From Roseivirga sp. (lineage in GTDB: Bacteria; Bacteroidota; Bacteroidia; Cytophagales; Cyclobacteriaceae), in contig JAJCYM010000067.1 of the NCBI GenBank assembly GCA_029262895.1, positions 1-64,000 of the forward strand: 64,000 bases of DNA. Reading direction: 5' to 3'. This document shows positions 41,628-50,556 of the stretch, one piece after another (the first letter of the stretch is position 1; each line of letters opens with the position of its first letter). The notes below the pieces were generated by a model. That model did not search any database. It saw only the letters and a list, made by a program, of their open reading frames with translations, and was not told the DNA's origin. The position numbers and the translations under genes were made by a program.

Positions 41628-42529
41628 CACTTTACCATATCCAATAAAAAGGCGATCTGCACAATCGGAAGATATAAGAACGATCCGAACATAATCCTCA
41701 ATGCTGATTTCCTTGATTGATCTTGCATCAGTTTGATTGTGGAAGCCAAAAACAATACTCCACAAACCGTTACTACCACTGCCGAATTAATTCCCGTCAT
41801 GCCGAAATAGGCCGGCAATAATCCCAACGGAATTAAGAACAGTGTATAAGTCATTATCTGAAAAGCCGTCTTCGTATCCTTTTCCCCTTTCACGGGCAAT
41901 AGTCTGAATCCTGCTTTTTTATAATCTTCATCTGCCACCCATGCGATCGCCCAAAAGTGAGGGAATTGCCAGATAAATTGAATTCCAAATATTATCAAGG
42001 CAGCATGAGTAATATCTCCTGTAGCAGCTGTCCAGCCCAAAAGTGGCGGCAGTGCACCAGGAAAAGCACCAACAAACACGGCAATTGGCCCGACCCGTTT
42101 CAGTGGTGTATACACAAAGCTGTAGAGGATCATTGAGAGCACAGCAAGCCCTGTTGTCAATGGATTGGTCCATTGAAGCAGGATGAAAATCCCCACCACA
42201 GTGAGCACTCCTGCAAACCACAGTGCCTCAGTAGGCGCTATTCGGCTGGTAGGTAATGGGCGCTTTTCCGTACGCTTCATCAGCCCGTCATATTCCTTTT
42301 CCCAAACCTGATTAATGGTACAAGAAGCTCCTGAAATCAAAAAACCACCAACAAAAAGCATGGCCAATTGTGTCCAGTTCACAGTTCCTCCCATCGCCAA
42401 AGTATAGCCAAAGGCTGAAGAAAAAGACACCAACAACGAGAGCCTCATTTTCACCAGTTCTTTGTAGACCTTTAGTTTTTGAGCAACTAAGGTGGTTACG
42501 CTAATATTTGTCGAATTACCAGTTATCAT
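41627..42529 (-). CDS. ctaB: Haem o synthase (protohaem IX farnesyltransferase)
   Basis: The 300-residue prenyltransferase attaches farnesyl to haem b as the first step of haem A synthesis. The site is ASCTINQVWEKEYDGLMKRTEKRPLPTSRI, containing the Asx and Asp residues that hold the magnesium-diphosphate. About nine membrane helices are seen. It starts at the base of the preceding ctaA stop (1-base overlap) and ends overlapping the subunit III gene. Haem A is needed for the oxidase subunit I encoded just upstream, so the cluster is self-sufficient for the cofactor. Confidence 0.95.
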   Translation of the reverse strand: MITGNSTNISVTTLVAQKLKVYKELVKMRLSLLVSFSSAFGYTLAMGGTVNWTQLAMLFVGGFLISGASCTINQVWEKEYDGLMKRTEKRPLPTSRIAPTEALWFAGVLTVVGIFILLQWTNPLTTGLAVLSMILYSFVYTPLKRVGPIAVFVGAFPGALPPLLGWTAATGDITHAALIIFGIQFIWQFPHFWAIAWVADEDYKKAGFRLLPVKGEKDTKTAFQIMTYTLFLIPLGLLPAYFGMTGINSAVVVTVCGVLFLASTIKLMQDQSRKSALRIMFGSFLYLPIVQIAFLLDMVK

Positions 42530-43596
42530 TATGCTGCTTCCAGCTTTAAATTTTTATTTCTGATCAGCAAGAGTATATAATATTGTACTCCCACAATCAA
42601 TGTTCCGAATAACAAATGCACAGGTTGAATAAAGGCAGGCATACCAAAATATGCCATGATTACTCCGCTCAAAATCTCAATCAAAATGATTGACATCAGA
42701 AGGATTACAGGCCACTTCAAGGGTTCCACCACCTTTTCCACTTTTATAAGCCAATAGACTAAATAAAGGTGAATGGCTAATAACAGTAGTGAATAAGACC
42801 TGTGAATCAGAAAAGTGATCCCGAGATTCTTCACCCACTCAACTCTGGCAAATTCCTCAGCCAAAGCATCAATACCTTCTCTTACCTGCGTGCCCAAAAC
42901 TATTTGAATCACACTAAGGAAAAGACAGGCAATGACCAACCATTGGACCTTCCTGTTTTGCTTCAATTCTACTTCTACCAAACTTCTTTTTGACCTATAG
43001 TACACATAGATCAAAAGCATAACAATGACGATCGCCAGCAACATATGCAGGGTAATCATCCATTGGAGCAGATTGGTAGAAACTACAATAGAGCCTATCC
43101 AGCCTTGAAAGCCAACCAGTACAAATGCAATAAATGAAAGAACGACTATCTTTTTATCAACCTTCCGGTATCTCAATGAGAACACGAATGTTCCAAAAAT
43201 TAAGATTCCGATAACCGCCCCGATCAGGCGATTTACATATTCTGTCCAGGTTTTAGTTACGTTGAAATCCTCTTCTTCCAAAATCGAAGGGTCATTCTTA
43301 ACCTGGTCTGCGAGTTCATTGAACCCAAGGGCTGTCAAATATTTTGCGAACCTTATGTTCTTTTCTGCCCTCTGCTGAGAATAAATCTCTTTATAATCTA
43401 CAGGTAGCTGGCTTACATCCGTTGGAGGCACCCAGCTTCCAAAACATTTTGGCCAATCGGGACAACCCATCCCGGAGCCAGTACTTCTAACAATGCCGCC
43501 TACCAAAATCAGCAGGTAGACCGCTATAATTGTGACGGCACTAAACCGTCTGAAGAGTCTCCCCTTAATGTTGATCGTGGTGTTCTCCAGTCTCAT
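42529..43596 (-). CDS. ctaA: Haem A synthase (COX15/CtaA)
   Basis: The 355-residue protein has eight membrane helices. It oxidises the methyl group of haem o to form haem A. Near the first helix is GGIVRSTGSGMGCPDWPKCFGSW, with the cysteine pair found in many CtaA proteins. Conserved haem-binding histidines are in WMITLHMLLAIVIV, TFLIHRSYSLLLLAIHLYL and IQPVHLLFGTLIV. The start overlaps the end of ctaD by 32 bases, indicating translational coupling. ctaB follows with a 1-base overlap. Confidence 0.94.
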   Translation of the reverse strand: MRLENTTINIKGRLFRRFSAVTIIAVYLLILVGGIVRSTGSGMGCPDWPKCFGSWVPPTDVSQLPVDYKEIYSQQRAEKNIRFAKYLTALGFNELADQVKNDPSILEEEDFNVTKTWTEYVNRLIGAVIGILIFGTFVFSLRYRKVDKKIVVLSFIAFVLVGFQGWIGSIVVSTNLLQWMITLHMLLAIVIVMLLIYVYYRSKRSLVEVELKQNRKVQWLVIACLFLSVIQIVLGTQVREGIDALAEEFARVEWVKNLGITFLIHRSYSLLLLAIHLYLVYWLIKVEKVVEPLKWPVILLMSIILIEILSGVIMAYFGMPAFIQPVHLLFGTLIVGVQYYILLLIRNKNLKLEAA

Positions 43597-45445
43597 CCAC
43601 TACCAACTCATCAATATCTTTTTCCAGGGCAATCTCATCATTCTCATGAGGTAGATTGGACTCCATTGTTTCCGAGAATGGTACATTCTGCGGAATAAAA
43701 TCGTCTTCAGCTCCTGGCTTGCTATAATCATAAGGCCACCTGTATACCGGAGGTATCTCTCCAGGCCAGTTTCCATGACCAGGATTAATTGGTGTTGTCC
43801 ATTCCAAAGTATTTGACTTCCATGGGTTGGCCGGAGCCTTTTTCCCTCTGAAAATACTGTATACAAAGTTGAACAAGAAGATAAACTGAGCTATGAACGT
43901 TATCAGTGCGGCAACAGAGATGAACGCGTTCAAATCCGTGAATCCGCTAAAGGCATCAAAATTTGTAAACGAGTAATACCTTCTTGGGAACCCTGCAATA
44001 CCGATGTAGTGCATTGGGAAGAAAACCAAATAAACCCCAACGAATGTGAACCAAAAGTGGATATAGCCCAATTTCCTGTCCATCATTCTTCCAAACATTT
44101 TCGGGAACCAATGGTAAACTCCTGCTACCATACCAAAGAATGAGGCAGAGCCCATTACCAGGTGAAAGTGAGCCACTACGAAGTAGGTATCGTGCAATTG
44201 AATATCAATGGCTGAATTACCCAGAAATACCCCTGTTATACCACCCGATATAAATACCGACACCAGTCCTATTGAGAACAACATGGCTGGTGTAAATATG
44301 ATGTTACCTCTCCATAGAGTGGTTAGGTAGTTGAATACTTTAACTGCCGATGGAATGGCAATGATCAAGGTCAGGAACATAAATATTGATCCAAGGAATG
44401 GGTTCATTCCCGTCACAAACATATGGTGTGCCCATACTACAAAGGACAGTACTGTTATACCCAACAAGGAGATAACCATGGCCTTATATCCAAAGATCGG
44501 TTTCCTTGAATTTGTGGCTATAATCTCTGATGTTATACCCAATGCCGGCAGCAGTACGATATACACCTCGGGGTGCCCCAGGAACCAGAATAAATGCTGG
44601 TAGAGAATCGGACTTCCCCCCAAATTAGGCAAAGCCTCACCTCCAATATATATCTCCGAAAGATAGAAACTCGTTCCAAAGCTTCTGTCAAATACAAGCA
44701 ATAGCGCAGCTGCAAACAATACCGGGAATGAAAGCACACCGATAACAGCTGTTAGGAAAAAAGCCCAAATCGTCAGTGGCAATTTCCACATAGACATACC
44801 TCTGGTTCTCAGGTTAATCACTGTGGTGATATAGTTTATACCTCCTAAGAGTGAAGAAACTATAAAGAACACCATGGCCACGAGCCACAAGGTCATACCG
44901 AGGCCTGACCCCGACATGGCCTGGGGCAGCGCACTGAGAGGCGGATAAACCACCCACCCTCCTGATGCAGGACCTGTTTCCAGGAATAAAGAGATGAACA
45001 TGATCACACTGGACAAGAAGAAGAACCAGTAAGAAAGCATATTCATAAAGCCGGAAGCCATATCTCTGGCTCCGATTTGTAATGGTATAAGGAAGTTAGA
45101 GAAGGTACCACTTAAGCCTGCAGTCAATACAAAGAATACCATGATAGTACCGTGCATTGTTACAAGCGCCAGGTAAAATTCAGTATCTAGCTTTCCGTCA
45201 GCTGAGATCCATTTTCCAAGCAGTGGCTGTAACCAGCCCAAATCTGCATCAGGAAAACCAAGTTGCATCCTGAAGATTGCTGAGAAGGCTCCTCCAATTA
45301 TTGCCCAGAACATTCCTGTGATTAGGAATTGCTTCGCAATCACTTTATGATCCTGGCAAAATATATATTTTGTTATAAAGCTATCCTTATGCTCATGATC
45401 GTGGTCGTGAGCGTGAGAGTCAGTATGTGCTTCTGCTGTTGCCAT
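43565..45445 (-). CDS. ctaD: Cytochrome c oxidase subunit I
   Basis: The 626-residue protein holds the catalytic haem a/a3-CuB centre: LFWFLGHPEVYIVLLPALGI, then VWAHHMFVTGM, and HDTYFVVAHFHLVMGSASFFG, with the haem and copper histidines and the K-channel region. Twelve helices are visible. Both ends are unusual: the N-terminal tail (AEAHTDSHAHDHDHEHKD) and the C-terminal tail (DETGEHHDQH) are rich in histidine and acidic residues and could bind copper or zinc. It reduces oxygen to water while pumping protons. It follows ctaC by 23 bases. Confidence 0.97.
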   Translation of the reverse strand: MATAEAHTDSHAHDHDHEHKDSFITKYIFCQDHKVIAKQFLITGMFWAIIGGAFSAIFRMQLGFPDADLGWLQPLLGKWISADGKLDTEFYLALVTMHGTIMVFFVLTAGLSGTFSNFLIPLQIGARDMASGFMNMLSYWFFFLSSVIMFISLFLETGPASGGWVVYPPLSALPQAMSGSGLGMTLWLVAMVFFIVSSLLGGINYITTVINLRTRGMSMWKLPLTIWAFFLTAVIGVLSFPVLFAAALLLVFDRSFGTSFYLSEIYIGGEALPNLGGSPILYQHLFWFLGHPEVYIVLLPALGITSEIIATNSRKPIFGYKAMVISLLGITVLSFVVWAHHMFVTGMNPFLGSIFMFLTLIIAIPSAVKVFNYLTTLWRGNIIFTPAMLFSIGLVSVFISGGITGVFLGNSAIDIQLHDTYFVVAHFHLVMGSASFFGMVAGVYHWFPKMFGRMMDRKLGYIHFWFTFVGVYLVFFPMHYIGIAGFPRRYYSFTNFDAFSGFTDLNAFISVAALITFIAQFIFLFNFVYSIFRGKKAPANPWKSNTLEWTTPINPGHGNWPGEIPPVYRWPYDYSKPGAEDDFIPQNVPFSETMESNLPHENDEIALEKDIDELVVDETGEHHDQH

Positions 45446-45468
45446 GTCTTCGTATTAGTTAAGGATAC

Positions 45469-46515
45469 TTAGTCTTGTTTATCAATTCCTGCAGTCACGA
45501 CTGCCAGTTCTTTCAATTCTTCCGGTACCTTATCCATGAATTCCGGATTCACAGATAGGAATGTCTCCTGCTCTGCTTTCCATTCATAGTAGTCCTCAAG
45601 TTCCATCACAATCACATTCTTTTTCATCGAAAAATGACTCTCACCACAAATTTCAGTACAAGCCAGTTCGTAGTTGAATTCCTGATCACCCAGCTCATCC
45701 CGCATTTCTTGGGTAGTCTTTGTAACTATAAACTTGAATTGAGTCGGCATTCCGGGTACTGCATCCATTTTCACTCTAAAATGAGGTAAGAATACGCTAT
45801 GCAATACATCCCTGGCCCTGATCTTCAAAAGAATTTCTTTCCCTTTTGGGATCACCAAATTTTGGAATAGAAAGTCATCGAAATTCGCTTTATCAGTAAA
45901 GTCGATTCCATTCGGATTGCCAGCTACATCATCTATCAGGCGATAATCATAGTCGCCCACATTATTGTCCATTCCCCCATAGCGGATAGACCAGGCAAAC
46001 TGATAGCCCAATACTTCAATTTGTTCAGCGTCTTTATCTGCCGGTGCCATAATATCTTCCCAGGCCATCCATCCTGAAATCACCAACCAAGTCAAGACTA
46101 CTGCTGGCACCAAAGTCCAGATATATTCCAATTTGTTATTATGTGGATAGAAAAGCGCCTTTTGTCCTTCCTTATATCTGTATTTATAGGCGAAGACAAA
46201 CATGAGTACGTGTGTAACGACCACCACCAATAGGGTCACCCACATGGTTCTCCAAAAGAGTTTGTCTGTCAGCTCACCATGCTCTGAAGCCACCGGTGGA
46301 TCATAAAGGTCGAAGTAGGTAACTGAATACCAAGCCGCCAAACCAAAGCCAATCACCATAAAGGCTATCATCAACATGGCGTTGACATTGTTGCTTGTGC
46401 TAGCCCTTTTCTCATCTGAGCCTTTTACGACATTGATCAATCGGCTAATCCTGAAGATCATAAGGAGAATCCCCAGAATCAGAAATACCGCTAAGAATAT
46501 ATATAAACCGAACAT
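45469..46515 (-). CDS. ctaC: Cytochrome c oxidase subunit II
   Basis: The 348-residue protein has an N-terminal helix, two further helices, and a cupredoxin domain. The CuA site is YELACTEICGESHFSMKKNVIVME, giving the CxxxC, His and Met ligands, with the first His in VLHSVFLPHFRVKMDAVPGMP. No haem motif (CxxCH) is present, so it lacks the fused cytochrome c seen in some caa3 enzymes; electrons must come from another c-type cytochrome, likely ActE or ActA. It sits between actF and ctaD, as in Bacteroidota. Confidence 0.95.
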   Translation of the reverse strand: MFGLYIFLAVFLILGILLMIFRISRLINVVKGSDEKRASTSNNVNAMLMIAFMVIGFGLAAWYSVTYFDLYDPPVASEHGELTDKLFWRTMWVTLLVVVVTHVLMFVFAYKYRYKEGQKALFYPHNNKLEYIWTLVPAVVLTWLVISGWMAWEDIMAPADKDAEQIEVLGYQFAWSIRYGGMDNNVGDYDYRLIDDVAGNPNGIDFTDKANFDDFLFQNLVIPKGKEILLKIRARDVLHSVFLPHFRVKMDAVPGMPTQFKFIVTKTTQEMRDELGDQEFNYELACTEICGESHFSMKKNVIVMELEDYYEWKAEQETFLSVNPEFMDKVPEELKELAVVTAGIDKQD

Positions 46516-46534
46516 ATCTTGCTTTTATCTCTTT

Positions 46535-47962
46535 TTAAATGTGATGATGTTTTGCTTCTTCCAACATTGGATGATTCTTTGGAACCAACGCATTCTTCGC
46601 AAGCGCTTTAAGCGTTATGAACAAGAATGCCGATCCGAAAATCATAAACGAGCCTATCTCAGTAAGGCCAAATGCACCACCTTCTCCCAGAGTACCCGGA
46701 GTGGCCATCAGCCAGAAATCGAGCCAGTGACCTATGATTATAACCACACAGGCAATCTTCAAGAAAACGAACAATCGCTTCGCATCTCTGGTCATTAATG
46801 TCAGGAATGGGAAGAAGAAGTTCATCACAAGGTTTGCATAGAAGAATGGCATGTATTTTTCACTCCTCATTCGCTCTACGAAATACACCGATTCCTCTGG
46901 AATATTGGCGTAATAAATCAGCATGAATTGTGAAAACCACAGGTAAGTCCAGAAAATTGAGAAGGCAAAAACAAATTTACCCAGATCATGTATCTGACTT
47001 AAGTTAACATTCGGCAGGTAACCGGATTCCTTAAGGAATACTACAGTAAGTGTAATAAATGCCAAACCTGTCACAAACCAGCTTGCAAATGTATACCAGC
47101 CAAACATGGTTGAGAACCAGTGTGTGTCAATTGACATCATCCAGTCCCAGGCTGATATAGAAGAGGTAACCGCGAACACTACAAGGAAAGCGGCCGAAAG
47201 CCCTCTCATTTTTCTCCAGTTAGCGTCACCGCCAATTTCATCTTCAGCTAGTGCAAGCTTTTTGATTTTGTTGAATAATAGAATCCATACTCCGAAGAAC
47301 ACTACCATTCTAAGCACAAAGAAAACGGGGAAGCCACCGCCCTCAGCACCTGGACCAAAGAAATATCCCTTTTTGCCATCAATCAATGCATCATAATGCG
47401 TGTTGACAGAGCCGTCTTCAAGTAGCTGCGGATAAAGGTCAGCATGTGTCCAATGGAAAATATCTTGATTGAAAGCCAGAAAAGAAACCAGGAGCAATAC
47501 ACCGGCTATAGGCAACCAACTGGTCATTGCCATTGGTATCCTAATGATGTAAGCCGACCAGCCGGCCTGTGCAGCATATTGTATGCAAAAGAAGAACATG
47601 CCTATCAAGGCCAGTCCAACGAAGTATACATTGTTAATCCAGATATCAACTTTTAATCTCTTAAACCAGGAAACTTCTCCATGTCCGCCAGCATCAGCCT
47701 CATGTTCATCAGCTCCTTCTTCATGATCCTCATCTCCGCCTTCGTGATTAGCGTCAGCATCATGATCGTCTCCATCTTCTTCATGATCAGCCTCTGGTGT
47801 AGCATCGTGAGTGGTTTCAACGTGCGTGGTGGCACCAGGCTCTGCCTCATGCGATGGCTTGGGCAGAATTGCACCAATAATTAAAAGCAAAAATCCAACG
47901 GCAGCCGCAATGAAAATTTTCTTTTTCAGCCCTCCGTTAAAATCAAATCTTTCTTCTCCCAT
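46535..47962 (-). CDS. actF: Alternative complex III subunit ActF
   Basis: The 475-residue protein has about ten membrane helices and resembles ActC (NrfD-like). It forms part of the quinol-binding membrane core of the alternative complex III. Near the N-terminus, after the first helix, lies a stretch of about 65 residues made mainly of Asp, Glu, His and Ala (HEEDGDDHDADANHEGGD and similar), which is periplasmic or cytoplasmic and could bind metal. Such a segment is not part of the core fold. It ends 20 bases before ctaC. Confidence 0.93.
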   Translation of the reverse strand: MGEERFDFNGGLKKKIFIAAAVGFLLLIIGAILPKPSHEAEPGATTHVETTHDATPEADHEEDGDDHDADANHEGGDEDHEEGADEHEADAGGHGEVSWFKRLKVDIWINNVYFVGLALIGMFFFCIQYAAQAGWSAYIIRIPMAMTSWLPIAGVLLLVSFLAFNQDIFHWTHADLYPQLLEDGSVNTHYDALIDGKKGYFFGPGAEGGGFPVFFVLRMVVFFGVWILLFNKIKKLALAEDEIGGDANWRKMRGLSAAFLVVFAVTSSISAWDWMMSIDTHWFSTMFGWYTFASWFVTGLAFITLTVVFLKESGYLPNVNLSQIHDLGKFVFAFSIFWTYLWFSQFMLIYYANIPEESVYFVERMRSEKYMPFFYANLVMNFFFPFLTLMTRDAKRLFVFLKIACVVIIIGHWLDFWLMATPGTLGEGGAFGLTEIGSFMIFGSAFLFITLKALAKNALVPKNHPMLEEAKHHHI

Positions 47963-47983
47963 GATCTAAAAATTTATGCTCTA

Positions 47984-48625
47984 TTACTGGTTTTGAAGTT
48001 GTTTTACATACTTGGCAATCTGCCATCGCTTCTCTTCACTAACCTGAGAGGCATGAGAACCCATTCGGCCAAAGCCGTGTGTAATCGTATAAAAAATATG
48101 ACCTTGGGACAACCCCTTCTTCAATTGAGAATTGTATGCAGGTACTCCTATAAATACTTTACCCACCAAAGCATCACTTGTTTCTTCAACAGAACCCTGT
48201 CCTTTGGAACCATGACAATGGTCACAATAAACTTCGTACAACCTTTTTCCCTCGGCTAAAATTGCTGGGGAATCTGGCAGCGGGTTTGGAACATCAGCGG
48301 CTATCAATAAATCTTCTTGTTTTAATCTGTATGGAAGGGAGCCATTAGCGGTTCTCCTTACGGTACCTGGAACAGGCATTCTTACATTTTGACTAAACTC
48401 ATTGTTATCATTTGAGTTGTAAAACTCACCCAACCCGTCTTCACGATTGCTCAACCAGGTGCCGGCCTCTTTGTCCTTGATTTGTGTCAAAGGCTCGTAA
48501 GGCACGGAGTGATACATTTGAGGTGCGTATTCCAATCCCGGATCATCTCCTCCGGCTGTGCATGCACCTAGTAGCACCAGGGCAAGTATTGGTAAAGCTG
48601 CTTTAAATCTTCTCGACATGATCAT
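47984..48625 (-). CDS. actE: Alternative complex III subunit ActE, monohaem cytochrome c
   Basis: The 213-residue protein has a lipoprotein-type signal (LPILALVLLGAC) and one haem motif (EVYCDHCHGSKGQG) near the middle. The C-terminal region (SQLKKGLSQGHIFYTITHGFGRMGSHASQV) supplies the likely methionine axial ligand in GRMGSH. It carries electrons from the ActA hemes towards the oxidase. The lipid anchor holds it on the outer face of the inner membrane. It starts at MIMSRRFK, with a second Met two residues later. Confidence 0.93.
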   Translation of the reverse strand: MIMSRRFKAALPILALVLLGACTAGGDDPGLEYAPQMYHSVPYEPLTQIKDKEAGTWLSNREDGLGEFYNSNDNNEFSQNVRMPVPGTVRRTANGSLPYRLKQEDLLIAADVPNPLPDSPAILAEGKRLYEVYCDHCHGSKGQGSVEETSDALVGKVFIGVPAYNSQLKKGLSQGHIFYTITHGFGRMGSHASQVSEEKRWQIAKYVKQLQNQ

Positions 48626-48632
48626 CAGTTGC

Positions 48633-49166
48633 TTAGTCTTCTACTTCTTTATTATTTACTTCAACAGCTCCTGAATCTTTCAGAATACTATTGATTTGGG
48701 TGGCATCAACCGCTTTATTCTTTCCTAAATCGATTGCCATTACATGCTTGTCATCCGTAATTCTCAGATCAAGCATTTTAGGGTCCCCCCAAGGTTTCAA
48801 ATCACTGGCTATCAAAAATGTACCTACCATTCCAAAAGCGGCTAAAAGCACCGTCATTTCAAAAGTAACAGGAACCAAAGCCGGAAATGCTACGTGGTTT
48901 TTACCTCCTATAATCATAGGCCAATCCACACCAAGCATCCAGATTTGCATCGTTAGTGCAAGTGTGGTACCTAAGGCACCAAACATAAAGGCGGCAATTG
49001 GTAACCTTGACTTTTTGTATCCAAGTTCATCATCCAAACCATGAACTGGAAAAGGTGAATAGACCTCATCGATCTTTACACCAGCTCCTCTCACTGATCT
49101 TACCGCTTTTAGCAATACGTCCTCATCGTCATAGACTCCGAGAACAAAGTTTCTTGAATCACTCAT
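48633..49166 (-). CDS. actD: Alternative complex III subunit ActD (DUF3341)
   Basis: The 177-residue protein has a soluble N-terminal part (NFVLGVYDDEDVLLKAVRSVRGAGVKIDEVYSPFPVHGLDDELG) and two membrane helices. This is the DUF3341 pattern. ActD stabilises the membrane arm of the complex and carries no redox centre. The position between actC and actE, with 1- and 7-base gaps, agrees with the known gene order. It ends with a short charged tail. Confidence 0.94.
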   Translation of the reverse strand: MSDSRNFVLGVYDDEDVLLKAVRSVRGAGVKIDEVYSPFPVHGLDDELGYKKSRLPIAAFMFGALGTTLALTMQIWMLGVDWPMIIGGKNHVAFPALVPVTFEMTVLLAAFGMVGTFLIASDLKPWGDPKMLDLRITDDKHVMAIDLGKNKAVDATQINSILKDSGAVEVNNKEVED

Positions 49167-49167
49167 T

Positions 49168-50538
49168 TTAATTAGCCGGTTTCGGTTTTTCTGATGATGA
49201 CTTTATAATACTCTTAACCTCAGCCATGTTGATCACAGGGAAGAACTTAGCGAAGAGTAAGAATGCACTAAAGAACAATCCGAATGTAAACATGTAAACT
49301 CCCACATCATATATGGTTGGGTAGAACATTACCCAGGATGATGGCAGGTAATCTCTGTGGAGCGATGTAACAATAATCACAAATCGCTCAAACCACATGC
49401 CCACATTCACCACAAGTGACAATATGAATGTAGCAGTAATACTTGTCCTGATCTTTTTAGACCAGAACAATTGTGGGGAAATCACATTACATGTCATCAT
49501 GGCAATATAAGCCCACATGTAAGGTCCCTGCATTCTGTTAAAGAAGGCATATTGTTCTGCAGGTACTCCTGAATACCATGAGATAAAGAACTCCGTGATA
49601 TAAGCAATACCTACAATAGAACCTGTGACGATGATGATGATGTTCATCAACTCTATATGCTCAATAGTTATATAGTCCTGCAGCTTAAATACTTTTCTGG
49701 TCACCAACATCAATGTCAATACCATGGCGAATCCTGAGAAGATCGCACCTGCGACAAAGTATGGAGGGAAAATAGTAGTGTGCCATCCTGGAATCACCGA
49801 GGTAGCAAAGTCAAAGGATACAATGGTGTGTACTGAAAGTACAAGTGGCGTGGCCAATCCGGCCAGAATCAAAGAAACTGACTCATATCTGGACCATGTT
49901 TTGGCAGCTCCATTCCAGCCCAAACTCAAGGCACCATAAATCTTCTTTCTCATACCTGATGCCCTGTCACGTATTGTAGCAAAGTCAGGAACGAGTCCTA
50001 AATACCAGAAAACAAGGGATACCGAGAAGTAAGTTGAGATCGCAAAAACATCCCAGAGCAGTGGTGAGTTAAAGTTCACCCACAACGACCCGAAGGTGTT
50101 GGGCAATGGAAGTGCCCAGTATGCCCCTAACCATGGGCGACCCATGTGAAGGATCGGGAACATCGCAGCACAAATTACCGCGAAGATTGTCATTGCCTCG
50201 GAAGCCCGGTTAATGGCCATTCTCCATTTTTGACGGAATAGTAATAGTACCGCAGAAATTAAGGTTCCTGCATGACCAATACCAACCCACCAAACGAAGT
50301 TGGTGATGTCCCAAGCCCAGCCAACTGTCTTGTTCAATCCCCACATTCCAATACCTTCCCATAGGGTAGCGGCAACCGCCAAAAATCCGATAATGAATAC
50401 ACTACCGGCCACGGTAAAACCAAGGAGCCAGGATTTGGATGGCTTACCCTCTACTTGTCGGCAAATATCTTCCGTGACATCATGGACAGTTTTGCCGCCA
50501 GTAATAAGGGGGGTTCTTACGGGTGAAGTAACCTGCAT
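49168..50538 (-). CDS. actC: Alternative complex III subunit ActC (NrfD-like)
   Basis: The 456-residue protein has about ten membrane helices and the NrfD/PsrC layout: GIGHAGTLISAVLLLFRQKWRMAINRASEAMTIFAVICAAMFPILHMGRPWLGAYW. It is the main quinol-binding subunit of the complex. The conserved His and Asp/Glu residues near the periplasmic side are expected to take part in quinol oxidation. It is 18 bases after actB and 1 base before actD. Confidence 0.95.
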   Translation of the reverse strand: MQVTSPVRTPLITGGKTVHDVTEDICRQVEGKPSKSWLLGFTVAGSVFIIGFLAVAATLWEGIGMWGLNKTVGWAWDITNFVWWVGIGHAGTLISAVLLLFRQKWRMAINRASEAMTIFAVICAAMFPILHMGRPWLGAYWALPLPNTFGSLWVNFNSPLLWDVFAISTYFSVSLVFWYLGLVPDFATIRDRASGMRKKIYGALSLGWNGAAKTWSRYESVSLILAGLATPLVLSVHTIVSFDFATSVIPGWHTTIFPPYFVAGAIFSGFAMVLTLMLVTRKVFKLQDYITIEHIELMNIIIIVTGSIVGIAYITEFFISWYSGVPAEQYAFFNRMQGPYMWAYIAMMTCNVISPQLFWSKKIRTSITATFILSLVVNVGMWFERFVIIVTSLHRDYLPSSWVMFYPTIYDVGVYMFTFGLFFSAFLLFAKFFPVINMAEVKSIIKSSSEKPKPAN

Positions 50539-50556
50539 AATTTATCCTTTTAACAA

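Noticed and set aside
41628-41765. Upstream extension of the first subunit III gene
   Set aside because: The extension lies in ctaB in another frame and shows no subunit III features; ATG 41627 is preferred.
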